From: Chromatiaceae bacterium
GTDB lineage: Bacteria; Pseudomonadota; Gammaproteobacteria; Chromatiales; Chromatiaceae
NCBI GenBank assembly: GCA_026984455.1
Contig: JALSSC010000061.1
Span: 1 to 40,435 of the forward strand
Reading direction: 5' to 3'
Length of the DNA stretch: 40,435 nucleotides
In this document: one piece after another, positions 1-7,993 of the stretch
Layout of the letters: each line of letters begins with the position of its first letter
How positions within the stretch are numbered: the stretch's first letter is position 1
Program-made: the position numbers and the translations under genes
The notes under the pieces: model-generated
What the model was told of the DNA's origin: nothing
What the model saw: the letters and a program-made list of their open reading frames with translations, nothing else
Database searches by the model: none

Positions 1-126
1 GAGTCGCGTGGCCAAGAAATGGACCCGGCCCATTCGGGACTGGAAAACAGCACTCAATCAGTTCGTGATTCTATTCGGAGATCGGGTGCCTCAATAAGCC
101 GGATACACAGTTAATTTGACACCCTC
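1..126 (+). mobile_element. Right end of an IS256-family insertion sequence, cut by the window edge
   Basis: The first 97 bases encode the extreme C-terminus of a transposase, followed by a short non-coding tail ending near base 126 in an AT-rich sequence (ggatacacagttaatttgac then accctc). Such a GACACCCTC-type tip is typical of IS256-family inverted repeats. The left end lies outside the window, so the inverted repeat and target duplication cannot be confirmed. Confidence 0.55.
2..97 (+). CDS. IS256-family (mutator) transposase, C-terminal fragment
   Basis: Only the last 31 codons are inside the window, ending in TAA at 95-97. The visible peptide contains AKKWTRPIRDWKTALNQF followed by ILFGDR, which matches the usual C-terminal pattern of IS256-type transposases (a W-x-x-P-I/V-R-x-W segment followed by A-L-N-x-F). 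The DDE catalytic domain would lie upstream, outside the window, so it cannot be said whether the element is intact. The gene ends just before the putative right inverted repeat, as expected for this family. Assignment rests on recalled motif similarity only. Confidence 0.6.
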   Translation, partial: SRVAKKWTRPIRDWKTALNQFVILFGDRVPQ

Positions 127-128
127 TC

Positions 129-227
129 AAGGTGCGCTTCAATCAGCACTGGCTACTCCAGAGGCATCACTACGCCACGCCTGCACAGGTGCGAATCGCC
201 CATGCGCCCGTGGCGGAGGCAGCGTGA
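129..227 (+). pseudogene. Possible relic of a second transposase C-terminus
   Basis: Immediately right of the IS256-type end, one frame reads RHHYATPAQVRIAHAPVAEAA and stops with TGA at 225-227. The HHYATPAQV segment resembles the C-terminal region of integrase-core (IS3/IS481-like) transposases. It has no start and no catalytic part, so if real it is a stub that the IS256 element landed in. The call depends on a short peptide resemblance and could be chance. Confidence 0.3.
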
Positions 228-280
228 ATTTTGTGAAAAACAGTGTCCAGGATTTCGGGGGCTTTACAGCAGCTCCCAGA

Positions 281-1525
281 TCATGTTTCCAATATCCGGC
301 GGATCGGGACTGCATATAGGTTGTCCCCAAAGGGCATCGCGGTTTCGCCATCGTACAACACCACTCCTGCAGAAAACCGTTTTCCAGAAGCTTGTCTAAG
401 TTTGCGCAATCCACGAAAATCCGAGGCTGTTACTGTGGCCGCAGCCTTGATCTCGATAGCAGCAACCTGCTGCCCACTCATTTCCAGCACGATATCTACT
501 TCAGCCCCATCCTTGTCACGAAAATGGTAGAAGTTGAGGACATCTTCCCGCCCGCTTGCCTGGCGGCGCAATTCCTGAAACACGAAGGTCTCGAGGAGTT
601 GGCCCAGTAGTGTGCGGTCAGCCTTCAACGCATCCGCATCCACTCCCAGCAAAGCACAGGCAAGTCCCGTATCGCCCAGGTGCAGCTTGGGCGTCTTGAT
701 CAGGCGTCGCAGACGATTGTTGTGCCAGGGTGGCAGTTCTTCCAGCAAGAACACGCGCGTCAGCAAGGTAACGTAGTCACGTATGGTCTGGCGGCTGAGT
801 TGGAAGGGTGACGACAGGTCACTCACGTTGAGCAGCCGGGCGGTCTGTCCGGCGGCCAAGGTCAACAACCGTGGCAAGGCATCAAGCAACCGAATCCGTG
901 CCAGATCCCGTATGTCGCGTTGCACCAGCGTTTCGATGTAATCACGGTACCAGGCGGCCCGTCGCTGTGGCGCCTGACGGGCAAGCGCTGCAGGGTAGCC
1001 GCCTGCGACAATCCGTTCGCGCAGCTCGTCCCCGAGACGAGGCCAGTTACCCATTTTGAATCCTGCTCCAAACAGCACGTTCAAGAACGTGGGGGACGTT
1101 CTCGCCAGCTCCACCTGGGCCAGCGGGTGCAGTCGCAGAATCTCCATACGCCCGGCCAGGGAATCGGCGAGTTTCGGTACCAGCAGCACGTTGGCAGAGC
1201 CCGTAAGCAGAAACCGGCCCGGCACACGATCTCGGTCCACGGTGCTTTTCAGGGTTGTGAACAGTTCGGGAACCCGCTGTACCTCATCGAGAACGGCCCG
1301 CTCCGGCAGATCTCCGACAAAACCCACAGGATCTTCCCGGGCAGCGGCCAGCACGACATCGTCGTCGAAGCTGAAATATGTATATCCCCTTCTCTCTCCC
1401 ACCATGCGCGCCAATGTGGTCTTGCCACACTGGCGCGGCCCATGGATCAGCACGACGGGGGTATCCGCCAACGCCTCATCGAGGCGTGGCTCTACCAGAC
1501 GGGGATAGATGCCGGGGTCAGCCAT
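281..1525 (-). CDS. AAA-family ATPase with DUF4143 domain
   Basis: The 414-residue protein belongs to the AAA_14/DUF4143 group of ATPases common in accessory regions; substrate and biological role are not established. The N-terminal ATPase domain has a Walker A motif, GPRQCGKTTL, about 30 residues in, a Walker B-like AVLDEVQRVP, and a sensor-type LLTGSAN. The C-terminal half carries the DUF4143 signature: a winged-helix-like SRQTIRDYVTLL, then KLHLGDTGL, and a PD-(D/E)xK-like segment containing GAEVDIVLE and AIEIKA. The start is placed at the ATG (1523-1525) giving MADPGIYPR; an upstream in-frame extension to 1579 is mostly made of the repeat family described separately and is probably not coding. 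Location beside a tRNA and IS remnants suggests horizontal acquisition. Confidence 0.85.
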   Translation of the reverse strand: MADPGIYPRLVEPRLDEALADTPVVLIHGPRQCGKTTLARMVGERRGYTYFSFDDDVVLAAAREDPVGFVGDLPERAVLDEVQRVPELFTTLKSTVDRDRVPGRFLLTGSANVLLVPKLADSLAGRMEILRLHPLAQVELARTSPTFLNVLFGAGFKMGNWPRLGDELRERIVAGGYPAALARQAPQRRAAWYRDYIETLVQRDIRDLARIRLLDALPRLLTLAAGQTARLLNVSDLSSPFQLSRQTIRDYVTLLTRVFLLEELPPWHNNRLRRLIKTPKLHLGDTGLACALLGVDADALKADRTLLGQLLETFVFQELRRQASGREDVLNFYHFRDKDGAEVDIVLEMSGQQVAAIEIKAAATVTASDFRGLRKLRQASGKRFSAGVVLYDGETAMPFGDNLYAVPIRRILET

Positions 1526-1870
1526 GACGGCCAATCGTAACTTTCGGTATCGGCCAATTGCAAGTTTTTCACCGTCCAATCGTAACTTCTATGGAACGGC
1601 CATGTGCCCTCGAAGGATCAAGGCAAACGATTTTCATTCTTGAACGCCCAGTAGCAAACAAAAGTCACGCCTACCTGAACCACCAGCAGATGCTTCGATA
1701 CCGCTTCACGGATGCCCGAGAACGCTCGAAATCGGAACCCGGTACCCTTTGGGGAGGAGTGAGATGAGGGGGGGACGGAAATCGTGTCTAAATCGTGTCT
1801 AACTGGAGCCAAAACCACCCCAAAATAAGCCACGATTTAGACGCGATGGGCAGCTAAGCCATTGATTATA
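1526..1870. other. Gene-free gap with repeats between ATPase gene and tRNA-Ser
   Basis: No convincing gene is seen. Apart from the 13-mer repeats, it holds a perfect 12-bp inverted repeat, gtctaaatcgtg at 1786-1797 and its complement at 1831-1842, with a second direct copy of aatcgtgtct alongside. These lie within 90 bp of the tRNA 3' end, the usual place for integrase arm sites or att scars of tRNA-targeting islands. No integrase gene is present in the window. Confidence 0.5.
1531..1588. repeat. Three iteron-like copies upstream of the DUF4143 ATPase
   Basis: The 13-mer ccaatcgtaactt occurs exactly at 1531-1543 and 1576-1588, with a 10/13 variant (ccaattgcaagtt) between them at 1554-1566. 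Spacing is 22-23 bp, about two helical turns, so all copies would face the same side of the DNA. They lie directly upstream of the ATPase start codon, where an operator would be expected. Confidence 0.6.
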
Positions 1871-1958
1871 TGGCGGAGAGGGAGGGATTCGAACCCCCGG
1901 ACCCTTGCGGGTCAACGGTTTTCAAGACCGCCGCTTTCGACCGCTCAGCCACCTCTCC
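1871..1958 (-). tRNA. tRNA-Ser (anticodon TGA)
   Basis: The minus strand reads as a class II tRNA. The acceptor stem pairs GGAGAGG (1958-1952) with CCTCTCC, followed by discriminator G and an encoded CCA at 1873-1871. The D-arm, an anticodon loop CTTGAAA giving anticodon TGA, a long variable arm (GACCCGCAAGGGTC) and a T-arm with GGTTCGAATCC are all visible. The long variable arm fits serine. The 3' end faces the IS and ATPase region, which is the orientation expected if that region arrived by tRNA-targeted integration. Confidence 0.97.
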
Positions 1959-1971
1959 GAAAGAAAACAAG

Positions 1972-2463
1972 TCAGGGATGGTCGCGACGGACCTTCGCCA
2001 GGGCCGCCTCGGCCCGACGAAGTTCCACCTCGGCCCGGCTCACCCGATCGTAATAGGACTGCTTCAGGTAGCGGGCGCCACTTTGGTTGTGCCGCCAGTC
2101 GGCATCGGTCTGCTTCTTGGCCGCCTCCAGGGCAGCGCGGGCACGATCGACCTCGTCCTCGGCACGTTTCAGCCGCTGTTGCCAGTTGCGCAGGCGTTCG
2201 TCCAGGTCGATCCGGGTTTGATCGGCAGCGCGTTCCACCTCGTCCTGAACGGACGCGGCATCCCTGACCCGTTCGGGTGGGGGCGGCGGTGCAATCTGCA
2301 CCGGTTCGACCCGCGCCGCACCGGGGACGGGCTGGGAGGAAAAGGTGACATGACCGTTCTCATCCACGGACTTGTATACACGCTCGGCCGCGGGAACTGC
2401 GGGCAGAGAACCGATCAGGCCAGCGAGCACCAGAACCCGAAGCAGGCCGGAATCAATCCTCAT
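1972..2463 (-). CDS. DUF4124-domain periplasmic protein
   Basis: The 163-residue protein has an N-terminal signal peptide (about residues 1-25, ending ...AVPAAE) followed at once by a DUF4124 domain: [18 protein letters not shown] matches the family pattern of an aromatic-K-x-x-D-x-x-G-x-x-x-F/Y-S-x-x-P turn. The rest is a long charged, Ala/Arg/Glu-rich helix, probably a coiled coil (about residues 75-160). Family function is unknown; members are exported and common in gammaproteobacteria. The ATG at 2461-2463 was chosen because it directly precedes the signal peptide; it overlaps the upstream lipoprotein gene by 11 bases, so the two are likely translated from one mRNA. Confidence 0.8.
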   Translation of the reverse strand: MRIDSGLLRVLVLAGLIGSLPAVPAAERVYKSVDENGHVTFSSQPVPGAARVEPVQIAPPPPPERVRDAASVQDEVERAADQTRIDLDERLRNWQQRLKRAEDEVDRARAALEAAKKQTDADWRHNQSGARYLKQSYYDRVSRAEVELRRAEAALAKVRRDHP

Positions 2464-2674
2464 AACGCTTGAGAATCTTCTTCTTGGCGGCATCGTATTG
2501 TTTTTCATCGATGATCCCTGCTTTGTAGGCCTTGTCCAGGTCCATGAGTTCCTGTCCCATGGTTGTGGTGGTGGTGGAGGTACTGGCCTCCACCTTGGCG
2601 CCACCCCCACCACAACCCGAGAGGGTGACCACCGCGGCGAAGAGGAGGACGGTGAGGCTGGACTGAGTACGCAT
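2453..2674 (-). CDS. Small SHOCT-domain lipoprotein
   Basis: The 73-residue protein has a lipoprotein signal peptide with lipobox LSGC (acylated Cys about residue 21), a Gly-rich and then Ser/Thr-rich linker, and a C-terminal SHOCT-like segment: [23 protein letters not shown] matches the short helix-turn-helix pattern (L-x-x-L-x-x-G-I-I-T/D-x-x-E-F/Y-x-x-K-K) of the SHOCT family. It would be anchored in the periplasmic leaflet of a membrane. SHOCT domains are thought to mediate oligomerisation or interactions; nothing more specific can be said. It precedes and overlaps the DUF4124 gene, suggesting a two-gene envelope operon. Confidence 0.8.
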   Translation of the reverse strand: MRTQSSLTVLLFAAVVTLSGCGGGGAKVEASTSTTTTTMGQELMDLDKAYKAGIIDEKQYDAAKKKILKRYED

Positions 2675-2781
2675 GGCTGACTCCTTCGATTGGGTGTGAA
2701 TGGCTCGGTTCCCACAGTGATCGGTGTATGCGGTGAGGTCTGCAGACGAGATGGCAATGCACTACGAAGCCCCGCCGGGCC

Positions 2782-3582
2782 CTACTCCAGGACCTCCAGC
2801 CGATCACCCACCTTCAGTTCCCCTTGCTGGTCGTGCAACAGATTCTGCCCGAAATATACCTTGTTCCCCCGCCGCCTGTATTCCGCCAGGGTGCGCAGGG
2901 GTTCGACCCCCTTCTCGGCGGTGAGCGGATCGATGCCGGGGATGACACAACGCGAGCAGGGCTTGACCACCCGGAACCCGATCCCACCGATACGGATGCG
3001 GCGCCACTGGTCCTCGGCGTACGGGGGGCAACCCCGCACCACCAGATTGGGCCTGAAGCGAATCATGGGGAGCGGCCGATCCAGCCGGGCATTGAGATCC
3101 TCCAGGGAGGCCTCGGAGATCAGCAGCAAGGGAAAGCCGTCGGAGAAGGCCGCCTCGTCTGCTGCCGTGGCAAAGGCCGGATCCACTGGACGGTGGCTGT
3201 GTTCGGGCATGAACACCAATTCACAGGCGGTATCCAGGAACGCCGACAACCATTCCCTGGCCGCGCGACCATATACGGCGGCCTCTAGCCGGTCGCCCCA
3301 GACCTGCACCTCACGCACGGGCGCCCCAGGGGGATCGATCGGCAGGACCAAGGGCGCCGTATCCGGGGCCTCCAGGATCAGTCTTGCCCCATCGAGCCGG
3401 GCGGAGATCAGGGCCATGCGCGGCAGGTCGCGCTGGGTGAGGAACTGCCCGGTGGCATCCACCACCATCCAATGGCGGTCATGACGAATGCCGCGGGGAT
3501 CCAGCCAGGCCCGCTCCAAGGAGCCACCGCCGAGGGATTTCACGGGAAAACGGTAGATGCCGCTGAGACTGATCTGCGCCAA
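2782..3582 (-). CDS. MOSC domain-containing protein (YcbX-like, no ferredoxin domain)
   Basis: The 266-residue protein starts with the MOSC N-terminal beta-barrel signature (IYRFPVKSLGG, then DRHWMVVD and LTQRDLPRMALI) and continues into the MOSC domain (FPLLLISEASL, MIRFRPNLVV, and the conserved Cys segment VKPCSRCVIPGID about residues 212-224). MOSC proteins bind molybdenum cofactor with a sulfurated or thiolate ligand; E. coli YcbX acts in N-hydroxylated base detoxification. YcbX has a C-terminal 2Fe-2S domain of about 100 residues that is absent here, so a separate reductase partner would be needed. The gene stands alone and diverges from pilU. Confidence 0.9.
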   Translation of the reverse strand: MAQISLSGIYRFPVKSLGGGSLERAWLDPRGIRHDRHWMVVDATGQFLTQRDLPRMALISARLDGARLILEAPDTAPLVLPIDPPGAPVREVQVWGDRLEAAVYGRAAREWLSAFLDTACELVFMPEHSHRPVDPAFATAADEAAFSDGFPLLLISEASLEDLNARLDRPLPMIRFRPNLVVRGCPPYAEDQWRRIRIGGIGFRVVKPCSRCVIPGIDPLTAEKGVEPLRTLAEYRRRGNKVYFGQNLLHDQQGELKVGDRLEVLE

Positions 3583-3677
3583 GGAAGGCCTTCACACACA
3601 CCGCTGAAAAGTGCTCAAATCCTACCTCCCGGCGCCGCCATATTCCAGGGCCACTCCAAACCGAGACGACTGTCATT

Positions 3678-4805
3678 ATGACCGAATCACAACATGCCGC
3701 CCCCGAAGTGGGCCCCTATCTGAAGCTGATGGTCCAAAAGGGCGCCTCGGACCTGTTCGTGTCCACCGGCACCCCGGTACACCTGAAGATCGAGGGGCGC
3801 ATGGTGGCGGTGGGCAACGCCCCGCTGAACTCGGAGCAGGTGCGCCGTCTGAGTTATTCGGTCTTGACCCCGGAGCAGATCGAAGAATTCGAAAAAGGCC
3901 TGGAATTCAACCTCGGCCTGTCGATCCATGGCCTCGGACGTTTCCGCATCAATCTCTTCCGTCAACGCGGTGACGTGGCCATGGTGGTCCGCTATATCAA
4001 GTCGAGTATCCCGAAACTGGACGAGCTGGGCCTGCCTCCCATACTCAAGCAGCTGATCCTGGAACCGCGCGGTCTGGTGTTGGTGGTGGGGGCCACGGGC
4101 TCGGGCAAGTCCACCACCCTGGCGGCCATGATCCAATACCGCAACGAACGCAAGGGCGGACACATCCTCACCATCGAGGACCCCATCGAATACCTGTTTC
4201 ACCACGCGCGGTCGCTGGTGAATCAACGCGAGGTGGGCATGGACACCCTCTCCTATCAACATGCCCTGCGCAACGCCATGCGCGAGGCGCCCGACGTCAT
4301 CATGATCGGGGAGATCCGCGACCGGGAGACGATGCAGGCGGCCATCGCCTATGCGGAGACCGGCCACCTGTGCCTCTCCACCCTCCACGCCAACAATGCC
4401 AACCAGGCCCTGGACCGGATCATCAACTTCTTCCCGGAGACGGCCCGTCAGCAGGTCTACATGGACCTTTCGCTGAACCTGCGGGCAGTGGTCTCCCAGC
4501 GCCTGCTCCCTGCGGTGGATGGCGACCGGGTGGCGGCCGTGGAGGTGATGCTCCTGTCGAGCTACATCTCGGATCTGATCCTGCAGGGGGACACCCATGG
4601 CCTCAAAGAGGCCATGGAACAGAGCGAGACCCGCGGCATGCGGACCTTCGACCAGGCCCTGTTCGACCTCTACCAGGCCAAGCGCATCGATCTGGACACG
4701 GCCCTGGCAAACGCCGATTCACGCAACGATCTGGCCCTCAAGATCAGTCTGTCGGAAGGCGGCCAGGCCAAGCGCGGCAGTCTCGGGGGCCTGCACGAAC
4801 TGTAG
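3678..4805 (+). CDS. pilU: Type IV pilus retraction ATPase PilU
   Basis: The 375-residue protein is a PilT/PilU-type hexameric motor that powers pilus disassembly at the inner-membrane base. It shows the N-terminal PAS-like region (GASDLFVSTGTPVHLKIEG), Walker A GATGSGKST at residues 138-146, the Asp box ILTIEDPIE, Walker B APDVIMIGEIRD, and the His box (ETGHLCLSTLHANN). PilU rather than PilT is preferred because of the N-terminal wording and the longer, divergent C-terminus (after the FDQALFDLY motif); in many genomes pilU follows pilT, but here no pilT is adjacent. The gene converges on the MerR regulator with only 7 bases between stop codons. Confidence 0.88.
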   Translation: MTESQHAAPEVGPYLKLMVQKGASDLFVSTGTPVHLKIEGRMVAVGNAPLNSEQVRRLSYSVLTPEQIEEFEKGLEFNLGLSIHGLGRFRINLFRQRGDVAMVVRYIKSSIPKLDELGLPPILKQLILEPRGLVLVVGATGSGKSTTLAAMIQYRNERKGGHILTIEDPIEYLFHHARSLVNQREVGMDTLSYQHALRNAMREAPDVIMIGEIRDRETMQAAIAYAETGHLCLSTLHANNANQALDRIINFFPETARQQVYMDLSLNLRAVVSQRLLPAVDGDRVAAVEVMLLSSYISDLILQGDTHGLKEAMEQSETRGMRTFDQALFDLYQAKRIDLDTALANADSRNDLALKISLSEGGQAKRGSLGGLHEL

Positions 4806-4812
4806 CGGGGCG

Positions 4813-5226
4813 CTATGCACCCCCCTCCAGACCCTCGATGATGGGACAGCCGCCGTCGCTGCCCCGGCACAGATGGACCAGGAGGGTCAGCTCCTTGCGC
4901 AGGGTCTCCAGTTCCTTCAGCCGGGCCTCGACCCCCTCCAGCTTCTTCAGGGTCAACGCCCGCACCTCTTCCCGGGCGTGACGGGGGTCCTCACGCATCT
5001 CCAGGAGGGCGGCGATCTCGTCGAGGCTGAAGTCCATGGCCTTGGCGCGCTGGATGAAACCCAGCCGCGACAGGTCTCGGCGGTCGTAGAGGCGGATGCC
5101 GGAGGGGGAGCGGCCCACCCGGCGCAGCAGCCCCAGACGCTCGTAATAGCGCAGGGTGTCCAGGCTGAGGCCGGTGATCCGGGCCACCTCACCGATACGC
5201 CAGGGACCGCCCTCACCGCCCTTCAT
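4813..5226 (-). CDS. MerR-family metal-responsive regulator
   Basis: The 137-residue protein has the MerR helix-turn-helix and wing (IGEVARITGLSLDTLRYYE, LLRRVGRSPSGIRLYDRRDL), a long dimerisation helix, and a C-terminal metal-binding-type loop C120-RGSDGG-C127-PII. The spacing is close to that of CueR-like and related heavy-metal sensors (C-x7-C), so sensing of a thiophilic metal is likely, but the metal is not deducible. Its ATG overlaps the stop of the upstream thioredoxin-like gene (ATGA), so the two are translationally coupled. No exporter or metallochaperone is adjacent, which is unusual for this family. Confidence 0.85.
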   Translation of the reverse strand: MKGGEGGPWRIGEVARITGLSLDTLRYYERLGLLRRVGRSPSGIRLYDRRDLSRLGFIQRAKAMDFSLDEIAALLEMREDPRHAREEVRALTLKKLEGVEARLKELETLRKELTLLVHLCRGSDGGCPIIEGLEGGA

Positions 5227-5657
5227 CGACTGTCCCCCAGGCGGTATTCCAGTTCGCCCCGCAAACGCGCCCCGGAGGGCATCCCGGAGAATATACCCGT
5301 CCCACGTGAATATTTCGCTACTGCGGCCGCCCCTCGCACCCCTGGGCGGTGTGGCGAAAGCTCGCCATAGTCCCCGCTATGACTCGCTTCCGCGCCTTGC
5401 CCAGGGGCACGAGGAACGCCCTCGAAACACGACCTATTCATGTGGGACGGGTATACCAGGACGCCGTCGATGGCGATGGCCGGGGTGGACAACACCCCCA
5501 GGGCCACGGCGTAGTCCAGCTCGCCCACGACGTCCACCTCCCGCCAATGGATCCGGTCATCTCCCAGATCGGCTATCAGGGCGCGCAGCCGCTCCGCCGC
5601 CTGGGTGCAGCGACGGCACCCCGGGGCGCAGAACACCTCCACCTTCAGGGGCACCAC
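5223..5657 (-). CDS. Thioredoxin-like protein interrupted in frame by a palindromic element
   Basis: The reading frame begins at a GTG. Residues 5-70 are a small thioredoxin/glutaredoxin-like domain: C10-APG-C14-RR-C17 (C14/C17 the probable redox pair), the buried strand IHWREVDV, the cis-Pro turn STPA (P59) and strand AIAIDGVLV. The fold then breaks: about 54 residues (69-122) of low-complexity sequence are encoded by the inserted element, after which the expected C-terminal strand/helix resumes (FSGMPSGARLRGELEYRL). Removing 162 bp restores DGVLVFSGMPSG, a normal end for a protein of about 90 residues. The frame stays open across the insertion, so a longer protein may be made; whether it folds is unknown. 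It precedes merR in one transcript. Confidence 0.8.
   Translation of the reverse strand: MVPLKVEVFCAPGCRRCTQAAERLRALIADLGDDRIHWREVDVVGELDYAVALGVLSTPAIAIDGVLVYPSHMNRSCFEGVPRAPGQGAEASHSGDYGELSPHRPGVRGAAAVAKYSRGTGIFSGMPSGARLRGELEYRLGDSR
5292..5455. mobile_element. MITE-like palindromic element inserted in the thioredoxin-like gene
   Basis: The left end (5292-5312, tatacccgtcccacgtgaat...) and right end (5435-5455) are inverted repeats matching at 20 of 21 positions. The element proper is about 160 bp (5294-5453) flanked by TA, consistent with a TA target duplication. The interior holds further stems (cccctgggc paired with gcccagggg; ggcgaaagctcgcc; atagtccccgctat). It has no transposase gene, so it would be non-autonomous. 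A diverged relative lies at 16753-16922. Confidence 0.8.
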
Positions 5658-5759
5658 GCGGCCCCCAGGCCGCCCGCATGAAGGCCCGGAAACGATGATT
5701 CCCGACCGGCCCCACCGCCGCCCGGCCTCTCGATACGCCCACGCAAGGCGCGACCTCCC

Positions 5760-7793
5760 TCAGCGAATCCTCATGCCCGGTTCCGCCCCCGCATCCGGTG
5801 ACAAGAGATAGAGTGCCTCACCCCCCGGGCCACAGGCCAACACCATGCCCTCGGATACGCCGAAACGCATCTTGCGCGGCGCCAGGTTGGCCACCATGAC
5901 GGTGAGGCGCCCTTCCAGTTCTTCCGGGGCGTAGGCCGACTTGATGCCGGCGAAGACGTTGCGGGTCTCGCCGCCCAGGTCCAGGGTCAGGCGCAGGAGC
6001 TTGTCCGCCCCCTCCACCCGCCTGGCCGCGACGATGCGCGCGACGCGCAGGTCCACCTTGGAGAAATCGGCGAAGTCGATGCCTTCCGCGATGGGCTCCC
6101 TGGCCAGCCAGCCCTGCGGCGCGGGGGTCTCCGCGCTCGCGAGGTCTTCTTTGGAGGCCGCCAACAGGGCCTCCACCCGTTGGCCGTCCACCCGCTGGAG
6201 CAAGGGCTCGAAGGGGGCGATGCGGTGGTCCAGCAAGGGCTCCGGCAGGTCGTCCCAGGTGAGGGGTGGAATGCGCAGAAAGGCCTCGGCGCGGGCGGCG
6301 GTGGCCGGAAGGACCGGCCGCAGATAACCGATCAACAGCCGGAAGAGATTCAGCCCCAGGGAACAGACCCCTTGCAGTTCCGCCTCCCGGCCCTCCTGTT
6401 TGGCCAGCACCCAGGGCTTCTGCTGGTCTATGTACTGGTTGGCGCGGTCGGCCAGGGCCATGACCTCACGCAGGGCCCGGCTGTATTCGCGGTGCTCGTA
6501 ATCGCGGGCGATGGACTCCCCGGCCTGGACGCAGTCGACGAACAGGGCCGGATCGCTCAGGGCAGGCGCCAGCATCCCGTCGAAGCGCTTGCCGATGAAG
6601 CCGGCGCAGCGGCTGGCGATGTTCACCACCTTGTTCACCAGGTCGGCGTTGACCCGGGCCACGAAGTCCTCCAGGTTGAGGTCGATATCGTCCACCCCCG
6701 GGCCGAGCTTGGCCGCAAAGTAGTAGCGCAGGTATTCGGCGTCCAGGTGATCCAGCCAGGTGCGTGCCTTGATGAAGGTGCCGCGGGACTTGGACATCTT
6801 CTGCCCGTCCACGGTGAGGAAGCCGTGGGCGAAGACTGCGGTAGGGGTGCGGAAGCCCGCGCCATGGAGCATGGCGGGCCAGAACAGGGCGTGGAAATAG
6901 ATGATGTCCTTGCCGATGAAGTGATACAGCTCGGCCGTGGACCGGGGCCCCCAATAGTCGTCGAACTCCAGGCCCGGGGTCCGCTTGCAAAGGGCCTCGA
7001 AGCTGGCCATGTAACCGATGGGGGCGTCGAGCCAGACGTAGAAATACTTGCCGGGGTGGTCGGGAATCTCGAAGCCGAAATACGGGGCGTCGCGGGAGAT
7101 GTCCCACTCCTGGAGCCCGGCCGCGAACCATTCGTCCAGCTTGTGGGCGACCTCCGGTTGCAGGTGGCCGGCGCGGGTCCACTCCCGCAGCATGGGCTCG
7201 AAATCCCCCAGCTTGAAGAAATAGTGCTCGGACTCGCGCATCACCGGTTCCGCCCCCGACACCGCCGAGCGGGGGTGCCTGAGTTCATTGGGCGAATAGC
7301 TGGCCCCGCAGGCCTCACAGTTGTCGCCGTACTGGTCGGCCGCACCGCACTTCGGGCATTCCCCCTTGATGAAGCGGTCGGGGAGGAACATCTCCTCCAC
7401 CGGGTCGTAGGCCTGGGTAATCGTGCGGCTGTGGATGTGGCCGCCGTCGCGCAGGCGCCGGTAGATCAGGCCGGCCAGTCGGCGGTTCTCCTCCGAATGG
7501 GTGGAGTGGTAATGATCGAAGTCCACCAGGAAGTCGCGGAAATCCGCCCGGTGCTCCGCCGAGACCCGCTCTATGAGGGCCTCCGGGGTGATCCCCTCCT
7601 GGCGCGCGCGCAGCATGATGGGGGTGCCATGGGCGTCGTCCGCGCACACATAGTGGCAGGTGTGTCCTTGCATCTTCTGAAAACGCACCCATATGTCCGT
7701 CTGGATGTATTCCACCAAGTGGCCGATATGGATGGGGCCGTTGGCGTACGGCAGGGCACTGGTGACCAGGATCTTGCGCGGGTTGCCGCTCAT
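5760..7793 (-). CDS. metG: Methionyl-tRNA synthetase
   Basis: The 677-residue enzyme charges tRNA-Met and initiator tRNA with methionine. It shows the class I HIGH motif at residues 22-25 (PIHIGH), the connective-peptide zinc knuckle with four cysteines (CPKCG ... NCEACG, about residues 144-161), the KMSKS loop (KMSKSRGTF), the anticodon-binding helical domain, and the C-terminal tRNA-binding/dimerisation domain ([12 protein letters not shown] ... [19 protein letters not shown]). Length matches the E. coli long form. The gene diverges from mrp across a 200-bp shared promoter region, an arrangement commonly seen in gammaproteobacteria. Confidence 0.98.
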   Translation of the reverse strand: MSGNPRKILVTSALPYANGPIHIGHLVEYIQTDIWVRFQKMQGHTCHYVCADDAHGTPIMLRARQEGITPEALIERVSAEHRADFRDFLVDFDHYHSTHSEENRRLAGLIYRRLRDGGHIHSRTITQAYDPVEEMFLPDRFIKGECPKCGAADQYGDNCEACGASYSPNELRHPRSAVSGAEPVMRESEHYFFKLGDFEPMLREWTRAGHLQPEVAHKLDEWFAAGLQEWDISRDAPYFGFEIPDHPGKYFYVWLDAPIGYMASFEALCKRTPGLEFDDYWGPRSTAELYHFIGKDIIYFHALFWPAMLHGAGFRTPTAVFAHGFLTVDGQKMSKSRGTFIKARTWLDHLDAEYLRYYFAAKLGPGVDDIDLNLEDFVARVNADLVNKVVNIASRCAGFIGKRFDGMLAPALSDPALFVDCVQAGESIARDYEHREYSRALREVMALADRANQYIDQQKPWVLAKQEGREAELQGVCSLGLNLFRLLIGYLRPVLPATAARAEAFLRIPPLTWDDLPEPLLDHRIAPFEPLLQRVDGQRVEALLAASKEDLASAETPAPQGWLAREPIAEGIDFADFSKVDLRVARIVAARRVEGADKLLRLTLDLGGETRNVFAGIKSAYAPEELEGRLTVMVANLAPRKMRFGVSEGMVLACGPGGEALYLLSPDAGAEPGMRIR

Positions 7794-7873
7794 GCTCTTC
7801 TCGCTTCGGGTTGGAGACTGGAAAACGGCACATTATCCCAGGAATCCGTCCAGGATAAACCCGAGTGTTTTAC

Positions 7874-7902
7874 TTGGGAAAGGCCGGCAAATCCGGTAGA
7901 AT
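7874..7902 (+). promoter_or_regulatory. Sigma70-like promoter for mrp
   Basis: A -35 element TTGGGA (7874-7879) and a -10 element TAGAAT (7897-7902) are separated by 17 bp, in the metG-mrp divergent intergenic region. The mrp ATG follows 91 bases downstream of the -10 box. Confidence 0.55.
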
Positions 7903-7993
7903 CCGCGCCCAAATCCAGGCCGGCCCGGCGAGCGGCCGGCATCCCGAACCCTTCCACCGCCCCAGGCGGATCCCAGCAGGAGACGACCCCATC

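Noticed and set aside
128-280. A second IS256-type inverted repeat around 215-240
   Set aside because: The match to the right-end sequence is too weak once AT-rich positions are discounted.
1618-1833. A 71-codon open frame on the minus strand between ATPase and tRNA
   Set aside because: No ribosome site or recognisable motif, and it crosses the inverted repeat; a gene is not supported.
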